DNA of 64,000 nt from Butyricimonas paravirosa. GTDB taxonomy: Bacteria; Bacteroidota; Bacteroidia; Bacteroidales; Marinifilaceae. The first letter of the stretch is position 1, and every line of letters begins with the position of its first letter. The position numbers were made by a program, and so were the translations under genes. Under the pieces are notes generated by a model, which saw nothing but the letters and a program-made list of their open reading frames with translations, was not told the DNA's origin and made no database searches. Location of the stretch: the NCBI RefSeq assembly GCF_032878955.1, contig NZ_CP043839.1, positions 2,294,001 to 2,358,000 of the forward strand. The letters run 5' to 3'. This document shows positions 15,642 to 25,869 of this stretch, one piece after another.

Positions 15642-17249
15642 ATGGCAAAATTAGATTTAAGTATTTATGGAATCACGGATGTGAAAGAGATCCTTCACAA
15701 TCCCTCATATGAAGAATTGTACAAGGCAGAAACAGACCCGAAACTGGAAGGGTACGAAAAAGGATATTTGACCGAGCTTGGCGCAGTTAACGTGATGACC
15801 GGAATCTACACCGGACGTTCACCGAAAGATAAATTCTTTGTAAAGAACGAGGCCAGCGAGGATTCTGTATGGTGGACTTCTGACGAATACAAGAACGACA
15901 ACAAACCTTGTTCGGAAGAAGCATGGGCAGATTTGAAGGCAAAAGCCGTGAAACAATTGTCCGGCAAAAAACTGTACGTGGTTGACACGTTCTGCGGGGC
16001 CAACGCGGGTACCCGTTTGAAAGTTCGTTTCATTATGGAAGTTGCATGGCAAGCTCACTTCGTGAAGAACATGTTCATCCGCCCGACAGAAGAAGAATTG
16101 GCGAACTACGGGGAACCGGATTTCGTTTCTTTCAACGCTGCAAAAGCTAAAGTTGAAAACTTCAAAGAATTAGGCTTGAACTCCGAAACAGCTACCGTTT
16201 TCAACTTGAAAACCAAAGAGCAAGTAATCTTGAACACTTGGTACGGTGGTGAGATGAAGAAAGGTATCTTCTCTATCATGAACTATCTGAACCCGTTACG
16301 CGGAATCGCATCTATGCACTGTTCTGCCAACACGGATATGGAAGGTAAGAACACCGCTATCTTCTTCGGTTTGTCAGGAACAGGTAAAACGACCTTGTCA
16401 ACTGACCCGAAACGTCTTTTGATCGGTGACGACGAACACGGATGGGATGATGAAGGCGTGTTCAACTACGAAGGCGGATGCTACGCCAAAGTTATCAACT
16501 TGAGCAAGGAAGCCGAACCGGACATCTATAACGCCATCAAACGTGACGCTTTGTTGGAGAATGTTACCGTGGACGCTAACGGAAAGATCGACTTCAATGA
16601 TAAATCAGTTACCGAAAACACTCGTGTTTCTTACCCGATCTATCATATCAAGAATATCGTGAAACCGATCTCTAAAGGTCCGGCTGCACAACAAGTTATC
16701 TTCTTATCAGCTGATGCGTTCGGAGTATTACCTCCGGTATCTATCCTGACCCCGGAACAAACGAAATACTATTTCTTGTCCGGATTCACTGCAAAATTGG
16801 CTGGAACGGAACGCGGTATCACCGAACCGACTCCTACTTTCTCGGCTTGTTTCGGTGCAGCATTCTTGTCATTACACCCGACAAAATATGCAGAAGAACT
16901 AGTTAAGAAAATGGAGAGAACAGGAGCAAAAGCATACTTGGTAAATACCGGATGGAACGGAACCGGGAAACGTATCTCCATTAAAGATACTCGCGGCATC
17001 ATCGACGCTATCTTGGATGGCTCTATCGATAAAGCCCCGACCAAAACAATCCCGTTCTTCAATTTCGAGGTTCCGACCGCATTGCCGGGAGTTGATCCGA
17101 AGATTCTTGACCCTCGCGACACATACAGTAACGCCAGCGAATGGGAAACCAAAGCAAAAGACTTATCAGAACGTTTCATCAAGAACTTCAAGAAGTTCGA
17201 AGGAAACGAGGCCGGAAAGGCATTGGTTGCCGCAGGTCCGAAATTATAA
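15642..17249 (+). CDS. pckA: Phosphoenolpyruvate carboxykinase (ATP)
   Basis: The 535-residue protein has the family's substrate-binding GIYTGRSPKDKFFV near residue 50, the kinase-1a P-loop FFGLSGTGKTTLS at about residues 243-255, and the metal-binding kinase-2 segment LIGDDEHGWDDEGVFNYEGGCYAK. It interconverts oxaloacetate plus ATP and PEP plus CO2. In fermentative Bacteroidota it commonly runs in the carboxylating direction, feeding the succinate/propionate branch. It is a single-gene unit with its own promoter box and a textbook terminator. Its codon choice (frequent CCG, AAC, GGT) and conserved start suggest high expression. Confidence 0.97.
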   Translation: MAKLDLSIYGITDVKEILHNPSYEELYKAETDPKLEGYEKGYLTELGAVNVMTGIYTGRSPKDKFFVKNEASEDSVWWTSDEYKNDNKPCSEEAWADLKAKAVKQLSGKKLYVVDTFCGANAGTRLKVRFIMEVAWQAHFVKNMFIRPTEEELANYGEPDFVSFNAAKAKVENFKELGLNSETATVFNLKTKEQVILNTWYGGEMKKGIFSIMNYLNPLRGIASMHCSANTDMEGKNTAIFFGLSGTGKTTLSTDPKRLLIGDDEHGWDDEGVFNYEGGCYAKVINLSKEAEPDIYNAIKRDALLENVTVDANGKIDFNDKSVTENTRVSYPIYHIKNIVKPISKGPAAQQVIFLSADAFGVLPPVSILTPEQTKYYFLSGFTAKLAGTERGITEPTPTFSACFGAAFLSLHPTKYAEELVKKMERTGAKAYLVNTGWNGTGKRISIKDTRGIIDAILDGSIDKAPTKTIPFFNFEVPTALPGVDPKILDPRDTYSNASEWETKAKDLSERFIKNFKKFEGNEAGKALVAAGPKL

Positions 17250-17273
17250 TTCCAGGATTAGAACAGCAAAAAA

Positions 17274-17298
17274 GCACTTCGCAAGGAGTGCTTTTTTT
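17274..17298 (+). terminator. Intrinsic terminator of pckA
   Basis: AGCACT pairs with AGTGCT around a short loop and is followed by seven T residues, 25 bases behind the pckA stop. Confidence 0.85.
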
Positions 17299-17359
17299 AT
17301 TACCCTTCTCTCACCCATCATCATATCTTCCCTTACATCCGTTCGTTAAGGCTATTACC

Positions 17360-17413
17360 TCTCTTCGTTATCTCTCCGTTCCTAGATAGTATAACGGAGA
17401 GATAACGAAGAGA
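17360..17413. repeat. Perfect 21-bp inverted repeat, 12-nt loop
   Basis: CTCTTCGTTATCTCTCCGTT (17361-17380) is exactly complementary to 17393-17412, with one more pair at 17360/17413 and a 12-nt spacer. There is no U-tract behind it and a terminator for pckA already lies upstream. The whole stretch 17299-17670 has no gene. It ends in AT-rich sequence with a weak TACATTCG box at about 17525 ahead of the sigma gene. Confidence 0.6.
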
Positions 17414-17670
17414 TGTGAGCTAATTTACTGATTATCAATAATTAAAATTCTTCCCATTGATAATACACCTTAAAGAAATATTCTAAAATTTTTCCACGCT
17501 TTGAAGGAATTTTAAAATTTTATCGTACATTCGCACCAGTCATAAATAGATATAATACATTCAATATAGTACCACTTTCACAATAATTATAAATGCAATT
17601 CACATAACACCATAGACATTTTAATTGAAACAACATATTGTTATATACTCCTTTAAATGCAAGCAAAACA

Positions 17671-18264
17671 ATGCAACAATCGACATGCAAATACCCTGAT
17701 TTAAACCACAACCTGTTGGAACAATTCAACAAAAGAGAGGAAGACGCTTTTTGTTTTGTTTATGAACATTTCTATAATGAATTATATTACTTTGCCTCCA
17801 AATTATTTTTAGACAATACAGTTCTACCTTATGACGTTTTACAGGATATTTTTTTGAACGTTTTGGAGAACAAAAAACAGTTCGAATCTTTTGACCTGTT
17901 GAAATCCTATTTGTATTTATCTATCCGCAATCGTTGGAAAAATGAACATAAACACACCGTGGCAGCCCAACGTTACACTGCCCAGAGTTTCGATGAAAAA
18001 GAAGACAATATCCTGTCAAATATTTTCGAGTCAGAAACATTAGCCATTTTATACAATCACCTGAAACTTCTTCCCCCGGAATGTGCCAAAGTCATGAGAC
18101 TTTCTTTAGAAGGACATAAAAACCCGGAAATAGCTGAGATCTTATCCATCTCGATTAACACGGTCTATGCTCAAAAACAGAAAGCACTAACCGTTCTAAG
18201 GAACAAATTGTCGAAGGATATGTTCGTTATTTTATTATTCTCCCTTTTTTTACACGGGGAATAA
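17671..18264 (+). CDS. ECF sigma-70 factor, locus B
   Basis: I start the protein at the ATG at 17671 (MQQSTC, 197 aa); an in-frame ATG at 17638 adds eleven residues not expected in the family. Region 2 lies in DAFCFVYEHFYNELYYFASKL to LQDIFLNVLENK. Region 4 has the helix-turn-helix KNPEIAEILSISINTVYAQKQKALTVL. A hydrophobic C-terminal tail (MFVILLFSLFLHGE) is common in Bacteroidota ECF factors next to FecR genes. It should control locus B together with the FecR encoded 133 bp downstream. Confidence 0.9.
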   Translation: MQQSTCKYPDLNHNLLEQFNKREEDAFCFVYEHFYNELYYFASKLFLDNTVLPYDVLQDIFLNVLENKKQFESFDLLKSYLYLSIRNRWKNEHKHTVAAQRYTAQSFDEKEDNILSNIFESETLAILYNHLKLLPPECAKVMRLSLEGHKNPEIAEILSISINTVYAQKQKALTVLRNKLSKDMFVILLFSLFLHGE

Positions 18265-18397
18265 TCCGCTTATTTCTAGAGAGTTATCACAAATACATAT
18301 TTTTTTTCAAAATAATGCCCTTTTGCGTAATTAATTTTCAAACCGATGTTGTTTCTATTATAAACAGGCGGGAGGAAACAAATTAATTTACGGAAAG

Positions 18398-19534
18398 ATG
18401 GATTTGTATTTAAAAGCAAGAAAATTAGCACAGGAAAGGGCACAACAAATTATCGACGGAATAAAACCGGATGAATATTTCGTGGAAAATGACGAATGTA
18501 AAGAAACAATATATTTACTTTCTGATCCGGAACAAAGAACCATTCTATTAAAGAAATTTGACCAGAATGAAAAACAAAAAGCCGTAGCCTCTCTGAGAAG
18601 TTATATACGGTGGAAAAGACGCCGCCGAATAATACGTAACAGCAGTAAAATTGCGGCAATCCTAGTATTGGTAATAGGGATTGCTATCACATTCTATTCC
18701 CCCTCTCCCACCAATTTACAAACACGGGAACCGGATGGTTATCTTACACCGGGGAAACCACAGGCAACTTTAATTCTGGCAAACGGGCAAGAGATTAAAT
18801 TAGACCGAGAACTTGAATTGAAAGAAAAAAATACGGCTATCCTGAACAAAAAATCAGGGGAGGTTGTTTACACGCCCGACTCCGGAAATGTTGAAATACA
18901 ACAATACAACACCATCAAAGTACCCCGTTACGGAGAATACTCGGTTGTCCTGTCAGACGGGAGCCGGATAAAATTAAACTCGGAAAGTGAACTTCGTTAT
19001 CCTGTTGTTTTCACGGGAGAACAGCGAGAGGTGTATTTGAAAGGGGAAGCTTATATGGAGATCTCCAAAGATCAAAAACCGTTTATCGTACACGCGTATG
19101 ACACCAGAATAAAAGTATACGGGACCTCTTTTGATGTAAACAGCTACAATCCGGATGAAATTCGTATTGTGTTAGTGCAGGGGAAAGTAGGGATTCACCA
19201 CTCAAAGATGCAAGAAGTAATCCTGTATCCCAATCAGTTGGCACGGGTCTCTGAAAAAGAAGGAATTGTCGTCAAAGAAAATATCAATGTCAATTATTAT
19301 ATCGCTTGGCAGGAGGGATATTTTGCTTTTGAGGAGGAACGCCTCGAAGATATTATGACGACACTTTCACGCTGGTACCGGATGAAAGTAATATTTGAAA
19401 ATCCACAATTAAAAGATATTCGTTTTACCGCTTCGGTTCAAAAAGAAGAAAACATCAGCAAGCTACTGAATCAATTCGAACTGACCCGTACCGTATCATT
19501 CAATATCATTGAAAACCAAATTTTTATAAAGTAA
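18398..19534 (+). CDS. FecR-family anti-sigma factor, locus B
   Basis: The 378-residue protein has a basic cytoplasmic segment (RSYIRWKRRRRIIRNSSK), one transmembrane helix at about 86-104 (AAILVLVIGIAITFYSPSP), the FecR domain (EYSVVLSDGSRIKLNSESEL...LKGEAYMEI...VYGTSFDVNSYN) and a DUF4974-like C-terminus (ERLEDIMTTLSRWYRMKVIFE). Its N-terminal cytoplasmic part is the likely sigma-binding part. Unlike locus A, the gap to susC (78 bp) holds no strong hairpin, only a weak ACAG/CTGT pair. Confidence 0.93.
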   Translation: MDLYLKARKLAQERAQQIIDGIKPDEYFVENDECKETIYLLSDPEQRTILLKKFDQNEKQKAVASLRSYIRWKRRRRIIRNSSKIAAILVLVIGIAITFYSPSPTNLQTREPDGYLTPGKPQATLILANGQEIKLDRELELKEKNTAILNKKSGEVVYTPDSGNVEIQQYNTIKVPRYGEYSVVLSDGSRIKLNSESELRYPVVFTGEQREVYLKGEAYMEISKDQKPFIVHAYDTRIKVYGTSFDVNSYNPDEIRIVLVQGKVGIHHSKMQEVILYPNQLARVSEKEGIVVKENINVNYYIAWQEGYFAFEEERLEDIMTTLSRWYRMKVIFENPQLKDIRFTASVQKEENISKLLNQFELTRTVSFNIIENQIFIK

Positions 19535-19612
19535 TATTTTAAATCAACACAATTTATCAAACTACAGTCAAAAGCTGTCAGTAAAGGGAGTTTTAACACT
19601 AATACAAAAGCT

Positions 19613-22600
19613 ATGAAAAATTATCAGTCGGGATTTTATATCCGAAACAATCATTTGAAAATACTCTTTCTGATGATTTGTATGGTGACTCTGGCACTTT
19701 CGTTACGAGCCAACGTAACCGCCCAGACAAAAATCAACTTGAACCTTAAAAGTGTCACATTCAATGATTTGTTTCTGGAGATTCAGAAACAAACAAAAAT
19801 GAATTTCGTTTTTAACGCCGACCAATTGAAAGAAGTAGGCAAAATCGATCTGACAGCAAAAGATGAAAGTATCAATAGTTTATTAGAAAGAGTATTGACT
19901 CCGTTCTCTTTCACTTATGTCATAGAAGGAACAACCATTGTTATTGTTCGAAAAGACAAGGAGAACCGGGCACAGGAACAACCGGAAATGATTTCCATTC
20001 GAGGTAAAGTTACAGACTCGGACGGCAACGCCCTAATCGGAGCCACGATACGGATAAAAGGTACCGCTATCGGAACGGCAACCGACGTGAACGGCGAATA
20101 TAAACTAAGCGTACCCACCGAACAGAAAGAATTACTGGTAACTTACATGGGGTATATTGACCAAGTGGTGAAAGTGAACGGAAGAACCGTTATCAACATA
20201 ATCCTGAAAGAAGACCGCAAGGAAATGGAGGAAGTGGTAGTCACCGGATACCAAAGCGTGAGACGGGAACGTTTGACGGGTAGTACGAAAACAATCACGG
20301 CAAGAGAAATGGAAGGGAAAGGGCTAACCTCCGTGGAAGAAGCCTTGAGCAGCACGGTTGCTGGTTTGAACATGATCAGTACCGGCCGACCGGGACAAGA
20401 CGCCAAGATTCAGATCCGGGGAATCAATTCATTAAACGGAAGCACGGAACCCATTTGGATTGTTGACGGAATGCCCATGCAAGGAGAAATTCCGAATATA
20501 AAAATCGGATCAGCCGATTTACAGTCAACGATCTTCACTTCCGGTATCGGGAACTTGTCTCCCAACGATATAAAATCCATCACAGTACTGAAAGATGCAG
20601 CAGCCACGGCCATTTACGGAGCCCGGGCAGCCAACGGAGTTATTGTCATAGAAACAAAACAAGGATTAGTCGGGAAAACCCGTTTCAATTTCTCTTTGAA
20701 TTACGGTATTACAGAACGGCCTGTAAATAATATACACATGATGAATACCGCCCAGAAGATTCAATTCGAACGGGAGTTTGCCACAGATGAAGCCTCCTGG
20801 TTATATGAACCCGGGCAGGTGATGAACATTTTAAGAATGAGAGACATGGGGAAATACACGACCGAGGAAGCCGAAGCGAAAATTGCCGAACTGGGAAAAA
20901 TTGACACGGACTGGTTTAAAGAGATATTCAGAACAGCCATCTCCCAGCAATATAATTTCAGCATGTCCGGAGGTTCTGAAAAAACACAACATTACACTTC
21001 CGTAAATTACCTGACGGAAGAAGGTACTGTTCCCAATAACACATACAGCCGTTTAGGAATGAGCAGCAAGATCACCCATTCCCCTTCCGAAAAGATTCGG
21101 ATTACCGGAGGTTTGAGCGTAACTTATAAAAAGGACCAGATAACAGCCAGCTTGGTAAATCCGTTGGAATACGCCATGTATGCCAATCCTTACGAACGTC
21201 TCTATAATCCGGACGGTTCTTATGCATCCGATATTACTTACGCCCCGAATTCAAGTTCATTACATCCCGGTTTACAGTGGTCTACTTTCAATATTATGAA
21301 AGAAATCAAAGAGAACACCCAAAACACCCGGTATATCGATGCAGATATTTCGATGAAAGTGGAATGGGAGATTATCAAAGGGTTAATGTTTACCACACAT
21401 GGTATTTATAACGTCAATTCCAACCATGACCGGACGGTGGAAGGTCCCGGAACCTACACGAATTACAAGAACAATTGGTATCAAAGCATGCTCGGTTGGT
21501 CCGGTGAAATGGATCCGGATATGGCGCAAGGTTCTTTGCGGGAAAGCACTTCCTACTCGAATAGTTACACGCTAAAAAATACTTTATCCTATTCAAAAGA
21601 TTTCTTGGATACCCATTTTTTGAATTTATTCATCGGTCAGGAGGTTATGGAACGACAAAGTAAATCTTTCTATAACTATTCCCCGATATTCGATGAGGAA
21701 CACAACATCATCGGATTTCCCGAACTAACAGGCATAGCACAATCGGACATCAATTTATTGGAATTAGGAAATACGGGCAAAGAAGTTTCCCGTTTGTCTT
21801 CCTTCTATGCCAATCTGTCCTATTCATACAAGGATCGTTATATAGTAACCGGGTCCATGCGTTATGACGGTTCGGATGTAATCGGAAATAAAAATCAGTT
21901 TACTCCTTTATGGAATGTAGCTTTACGGTGGAATGTACACAAAGAACGTTTCTTGGAAACAGTATCATGGATAAACATGTTATCATTCCGGGGCGGTTTC
22001 GGTTATACCGGAAGTATCGATAAAAATGCCCTTCCTTTTCTGGTTTATACTTTAAATAAAAATATAAAATACGACGGTCAACTTGTTCCCCAATCATTCA
22101 CTTACCCGAATCCCAATATCAAATGGCAGACCAAAAGAGATATGAATGTCGGTTTAGACCTGTCATTATTCGATTACCGGGTAGAGTTGAACTTGAACTA
22201 TTATTACAATATTACCCGTGATGTACTGGATAAAAAACACTTGGCAATTTCTTCCGGACGAGAGGAAGCAACAGCCAACGTGGCGAACCTGCACAATAAG
22301 GGTATTGAAATTGACTTGGGTATAACTTTATTGAAAATGAAAAAATTGCAATGGTTTGCCAATTTCAATATAGCCTACAATAAAAATACGGTAAAAGATA
22401 CTTACTACAAAAGCGTGGATGACCTACCCACAAAAATTTCCCAGGAAGAAGGACACCAATTTGTCGAAGACAAACCGGCAGGAGGCTGGTACGGTTACCG
22501 GGTAGCAGGAATAAACCCCATGACCGGGACTACACTGGTACATAAGAATAGCAACGACGCTACTTATGACATGGCGACTAATTTCTACGATATTCCCGGA

Positions 22601-23089
22601 GACATGGTAAGTTACTTGGGAGACTCCAATCCACATTATGTAGGAGGCTTCTCCACGACAGTAAATTTCAGGCAATTTGTATTCTCCGCCAATTTTGAAT
22701 TCAAAACAGGCCACATGATCCGTTCGTTCAACACGTTTAAAGACCCGGACAGCCAGAACCGGCACGTAAATGATTTAAATCGCTGGCGGAAACCCGGAGA
22801 CATCACCAATGTTCCCCGTCTGACTCAATTGAAAGGACTCTATACTTTCTATATGTTCGATTGGGGATTGGAAAAAGGAGACTATCTGAAGTGCGGCTAT
22901 GTATCATTAGGGTATAACTTACCACTTGAATGGCTTGAAAAGATAGGGTTCAACTCCGCCCGTCTGAGCTTCACGGCTAAAGATTTATTCACAATCACAA
23001 GCTACAAGGGAATAGACCCTTTGTTAATGGGTGAATTTGGTTATCCGAATTCCCGGAAATATACATTTACATTGAATTTTGGATTCTAA
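19613..23089 (+). CDS. SusC/RagA-type TonB-dependent transporter with STN domain, locus B
   Basis: The 1158-residue protein has a signal segment (LFLMICMVTLALSLRANVTAQ), an STN domain at about 40-115 (VTFNDLFLEIQKQTKMNFVFN), a carboxypeptidase-regulatory-like domain at about 127-205 (IRGKVTDSDGNALIGATI), a plug region (IQIRGINSLNGSTEPIWIVDGMPM, LKDAAATAIYGARAANGVIVIE) and a barrel ending YPNSRKYTFTLNFGF. The susD gene starts 6 bases after its stop. As in the other two loci the STN domain points to signal relay through FecR. Substrate unknown; the accessory gene downstream is protease-like rather than glycan-related. Confidence 0.95.
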   Translation: MKNYQSGFYIRNNHLKILFLMICMVTLALSLRANVTAQTKINLNLKSVTFNDLFLEIQKQTKMNFVFNADQLKEVGKIDLTAKDESINSLLERVLTPFSFTYVIEGTTIVIVRKDKENRAQEQPEMISIRGKVTDSDGNALIGATIRIKGTAIGTATDVNGEYKLSVPTEQKELLVTYMGYIDQVVKVNGRTVINIILKEDRKEMEEVVVTGYQSVRRERLTGSTKTITAREMEGKGLTSVEEALSSTVAGLNMISTGRPGQDAKIQIRGINSLNGSTEPIWIVDGMPMQGEIPNIKIGSADLQSTIFTSGIGNLSPNDIKSITVLKDAAATAIYGARAANGVIVIETKQGLVGKTRFNFSLNYGITERPVNNIHMMNTAQKIQFEREFATDEASWLYEPGQVMNILRMRDMGKYTTEEAEAKIAELGKIDTDWFKEIFRTAISQQYNFSMSGGSEKTQHYTSVNYLTEEGTVPNNTYSRLGMSSKITHSPSEKIRITGGLSVTYKKDQITASLVNPLEYAMYANPYERLYNPDGSYASDITYAPNSSSLHPGLQWSTFNIMKEIKENTQNTRYIDADISMKVEWEIIKGLMFTTHGIYNVNSNHDRTVEGPGTYTNYKNNWYQSMLGWSGEMDPDMAQGSLRESTSYSNSYTLKNTLSYSKDFLDTHFLNLFIGQEVMERQSKSFYNYSPIFDEEHNIIGFPELTGIAQSDINLLELGNTGKEVSRLSSFYANLSYSYKDRYIVTGSMRYDGSDVIGNKNQFTPLWNVALRWNVHKERFLETVSWINMLSFRGGFGYTGSIDKNALPFLVYTLNKNIKYDGQLVPQSFTYPNPNIKWQTKRDMNVGLDLSLFDYRVELNLNYYYNITRDVLDKKHLAISSGREEATANVANLHNKGIEIDLGITLLKMKKLQWFANFNIAYNKNTVKDTYYKSVDDLPTKISQEEGHQFVEDKPAGGWYGYRVAGINPMTGTTLVHKNSNDATYDMATNFYDIPGDMVSYLGDSNPHYVGGFSTTVNFRQFVFSANFEFKTGHMIRSFNTFKDPDSQNRHVNDLNRWRKPGDITNVPRLTQLKGLYTFYMFDWGLEKGDYLKCGYVSLGYNLPLEWLEKIGFNSARLSFTAKDLFTITSYKGIDPLLMGEFGYPNSRKYTFTLNFGF

Positions 23090-23095
23090 AAAATA

Positions 23096-24556
23096 ATGAA
23101 GATGAAAAAAATAATAATATGCCTCTGGGCACTCATCGTTTGCTGCTGGGGATGTGAGGATTATTTGAATGTCAAACCGTCAAATGTTCAAGCTATCCGG
23201 ACCTATGACGAAGTAAAAGCTTTATTGGGTGGACATTTACGTATGTATGCCGAGCCCGATTACGACAATCTGGAGGGAACTTCAATCCCCTATATCGAAA
23301 ATGACATCTGGACCTTCCTCCACTTTTACGGGGATGACATTGACGTGGACACCTACGTTAAAAACCGCTATATATTCGGGAATATAAAGAATTTGTACGT
23401 GGAATCAGCGAACTGGAAAAACACGACACAACCGGGAGTCATCTGGAAAGCCTATTACTCGAATATCGGTTTCTTTAATACGATTATTGATGAATTGAGC
23501 CGGGTTGAGGCTTCCAAGGAACAAGCCGATATTGTTCGTTGTGAAGCAAAAGTGTTACGGGCTTGGCATCTATTCAAGTTAATGCAATACTTTTCTCCTT
23601 ACCACTTAAATAAATACGGGTTACCCGTCAATCTGGATGCCCAAAAGGTAGCAGAATACGACGCCTCACGCAAGACTCAGGAAGAGGTTTACCGGATAAT
23701 CATTTCCGACCTGACGGAATGTGTGGAATGTACGACCGAACCTCGATCTACCTACAATGTTTTCTATGACAAAAACATCATCCATGCTATCTTAGCCCAA
23801 GTATTCCTTTATAAAGGGGATTCGGGAGCCAAAGCCGATGACGATTACGAAAATGCTGCATCACACGCAAAATCTGCCTTGGAAGCATTAAAATTACAAT
23901 CCACCGAGGATTATGAGCCTTTCCCGGTATATAACGAGGTACTTGGGATTTCAAAAGAGGCTCCGCATGCTTTAATGGTTGACTTTAGGTCTGCCAACGA
24001 ATTACGATTTATTGTCGGAAATCCTAAATCCGCATCACAAAATCTGTATTCTTCAGCCAGTCTTTACGCATTATTTAAAGATAATGATATTAGAAAAACA
24101 AAGTTCTTCAATGACAAGCAGGTAATTACTAAATACATGAATATCGCAACCGGATATGTTTCAGTAGAACTCTATCAATTCTGGTCTGCTGCCGAAATGT
24201 ACCTGATCATTGCAGAGAGCTATGCCCGTTCCGGTAATGAATCGGAAGGAAAGAAATGGTTGGAGGATTTTCAAAAACATCGGTATTCAAATTATAACGG
24301 TTATCAAGGAAATGCCCTTTTACAAGAGATATTGAATGAACGTCGCCGGGAATTCTGTTATGAATATGATATGCGTTGGTGTGACCTAAGCCGATTACAG
24401 ACAGGCTGGACCCGTAGTTCTTATGAAGATGCCGAACATCCTACTTATACTTTGGAGGACAACGATTATCGTTTCACGCTGCCGATACCCGTGAAAGAGG
24501 AATTACAATATAACGACATCGAACAGAATCCAGGATGGCTGATTGTTACAGAATAA
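23096..24556 (+). CDS. SusD/RagB-type lipoprotein, locus B
   Basis: The 486-residue protein has a lipoprotein signal (IIICLWALIVCCWGC), the helical segment EAKVLRAWHLFKLMQYFSPYHLNKYGLPV, SAAEMYLIIAESYARSGNESEGKKWLEDFQ and the C-terminal NERRREFCYEYDMRWCDLSRL, in the order of SusD-like proteins (SusD-like family 2 style). It binds the substrate imported by the preceding SusC. The residue before the +1 Cys is Gly, normal for lipoproteins here. Confidence 0.92.
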   Translation: MKMKKIIICLWALIVCCWGCEDYLNVKPSNVQAIRTYDEVKALLGGHLRMYAEPDYDNLEGTSIPYIENDIWTFLHFYGDDIDVDTYVKNRYIFGNIKNLYVESANWKNTTQPGVIWKAYYSNIGFFNTIIDELSRVEASKEQADIVRCEAKVLRAWHLFKLMQYFSPYHLNKYGLPVNLDAQKVAEYDASRKTQEEVYRIIISDLTECVECTTEPRSTYNVFYDKNIIHAILAQVFLYKGDSGAKADDDYENAASHAKSALEALKLQSTEDYEPFPVYNEVLGISKEAPHALMVDFRSANELRFIVGNPKSASQNLYSSASLYALFKDNDIRKTKFFNDKQVITKYMNIATGYVSVELYQFWSAAEMYLIIAESYARSGNESEGKKWLEDFQKHRYSNYNGYQGNALLQEILNERRREFCYEYDMRWCDLSRLQTGWTRSSYEDAEHPTYTLEDNDYRFTLPIPVKEELQYNDIEQNPGWLIVTE

Positions 24557-24580
24557 TTAATAGTTTAAGAATTTGACATC

Positions 24581-25834
24581 ATGAAAAATATCAGTTTTTT
24601 TATCATCATAATTTGTTTTTTATGCACAGCCTGCGAAAAACAAGAATATGAATCTTACAAAATCGAGGCTCCGCTAAATATCGTACGCCTAAGCTTGAGT
24701 CCCAACAGCCCCGTGCTGATAGCTGACGGCACCGCCGAATTAAAGTTTATCGTAAAAGCTTTCTGTGCAGTTGAAAATACCCGTTTGATACAGAAAGAAG
24801 TAGACGGAGAAATAAACCTGATCGAGAAAACTTATAGAGACACGATAGAAGTTTCTGCCGAACAGCTTGACTCGAGTCAAATAAAAATCTACCAAAAAGA
24901 CGGCACTCCCGTGGATTGGACCTTTAAAACTACCGATCTTTCAGAAGATACACTGGTATTCCTGGCTTCATACCAAGGGTTTGAGTCTACACCCAGGAAA
25001 GTTGCTTTACGTCCGGTCCCGACCGATGTGTTTGAACCCATTACGGTTCCCGTAATATTTCACATCGTTGTGCCCCGTAGCCAAGCAAATGCCTATGCAA
25101 GTATTCATGCCGAAGATATTGAGAAATTGATTGACCGGGTTAACCGAGTTTTTAAAAACGAAATCATTCATGCTCCTTCTTCTATCGATTCAAAAATCAC
25201 GTTTGAACTGGCTACTCATGATCCCAAAGGAAACGAACTAAAAGAAAAAGGAATCAATCGAGTGGAAGTCAGTGATGAGACAAGTATTAATAGTTATATT
25301 AAAAGTTATCTGATTTGGGATATAAATCACTATCTAAATATTTATATCTCCGAATTCACAGAAGACCAAGTGAACTTACCCGCATATATTTTAAACAATG
25401 GCAGTCATTTGGAAATGGGCGATCGGTATATCAGAACCGTTAATAACATTTCTGATGCAAAATATTATAGTTTCAATGAAGTTGCTATCGGGATTACCAG
25501 AAGCACCTATTATTCAATGGTTCAAGACAATAAGGGACTCGAAGACGCTTTAGGAATTTTCTATGGACTTTTCCCCACATACTACGGAATAGGAGTCGGA
25601 GAGCTAGACGATTTCTGCGATGATACTTACACGGCCGCTTACTCAAACATGAGCCTTGAAAAATGGACGTATCAAGAGGACGGGAATCATCTTTACAAAA
25701 ACGGTAACGAAATTTACTACAATTCTTACCAGATTATGGATGTTTATGGGCCCGCTTACACGATAACCTATGATCAAGTAAAACGTATCCGCACGGTGAT
25801 TGAAAATTGTCCTTTCCGGATGATGAGAAAATAA
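24581..25834 (+). CDS. M43 (pappalysin-like) lipoprotein lacking all catalytic residues
   Basis: The 417-residue lipoprotein (signal IIIICFLCTAC) has an N-terminal beta domain at about 25-145. Its C-terminal half follows the M43 metalloprotease pattern: VPVIFHIVVP (156-165), a helix with DIEKLIDRVNRVFKNE, ITFELATHDPKGN (206-218), HYLNIYISEF, DDFCDDTYT (343-351) and YQIMDVYGPAYTITYDQVKRIRTV. Where active members have HExxHxxGxxH, this protein reads LEDALGIFYGLFPTYY (320-335): H to Asp322, E to Ala323, H to Ile326, Gly kept at 329, H to Pro332. The frame is intact, so it is a kept pseudoenzyme rather than a broken gene. It follows susD by 24 bases and is probably a surface binding protein for peptides or protein. 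The family assignment rests on these motif alignments. Confidence 0.7.
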   Translation: MKNISFFIIIICFLCTACEKQEYESYKIEAPLNIVRLSLSPNSPVLIADGTAELKFIVKAFCAVENTRLIQKEVDGEINLIEKTYRDTIEVSAEQLDSSQIKIYQKDGTPVDWTFKTTDLSEDTLVFLASYQGFESTPRKVALRPVPTDVFEPITVPVIFHIVVPRSQANAYASIHAEDIEKLIDRVNRVFKNEIIHAPSSIDSKITFELATHDPKGNELKEKGINRVEVSDETSINSYIKSYLIWDINHYLNIYISEFTEDQVNLPAYILNNGSHLEMGDRYIRTVNNISDAKYYSFNEVAIGITRSTYYSMVQDNKGLEDALGIFYGLFPTYYGIGVGELDDFCDDTYTAAYSNMSLEKWTYQEDGNHLYKNGNEIYYNSYQIMDVYGPAYTITYDQVKRIRTVIENCPFRMMRK

Positions 25835-25869
25835 AGAACAGATACAAGTAAGTAAATCCTTACAAACGA

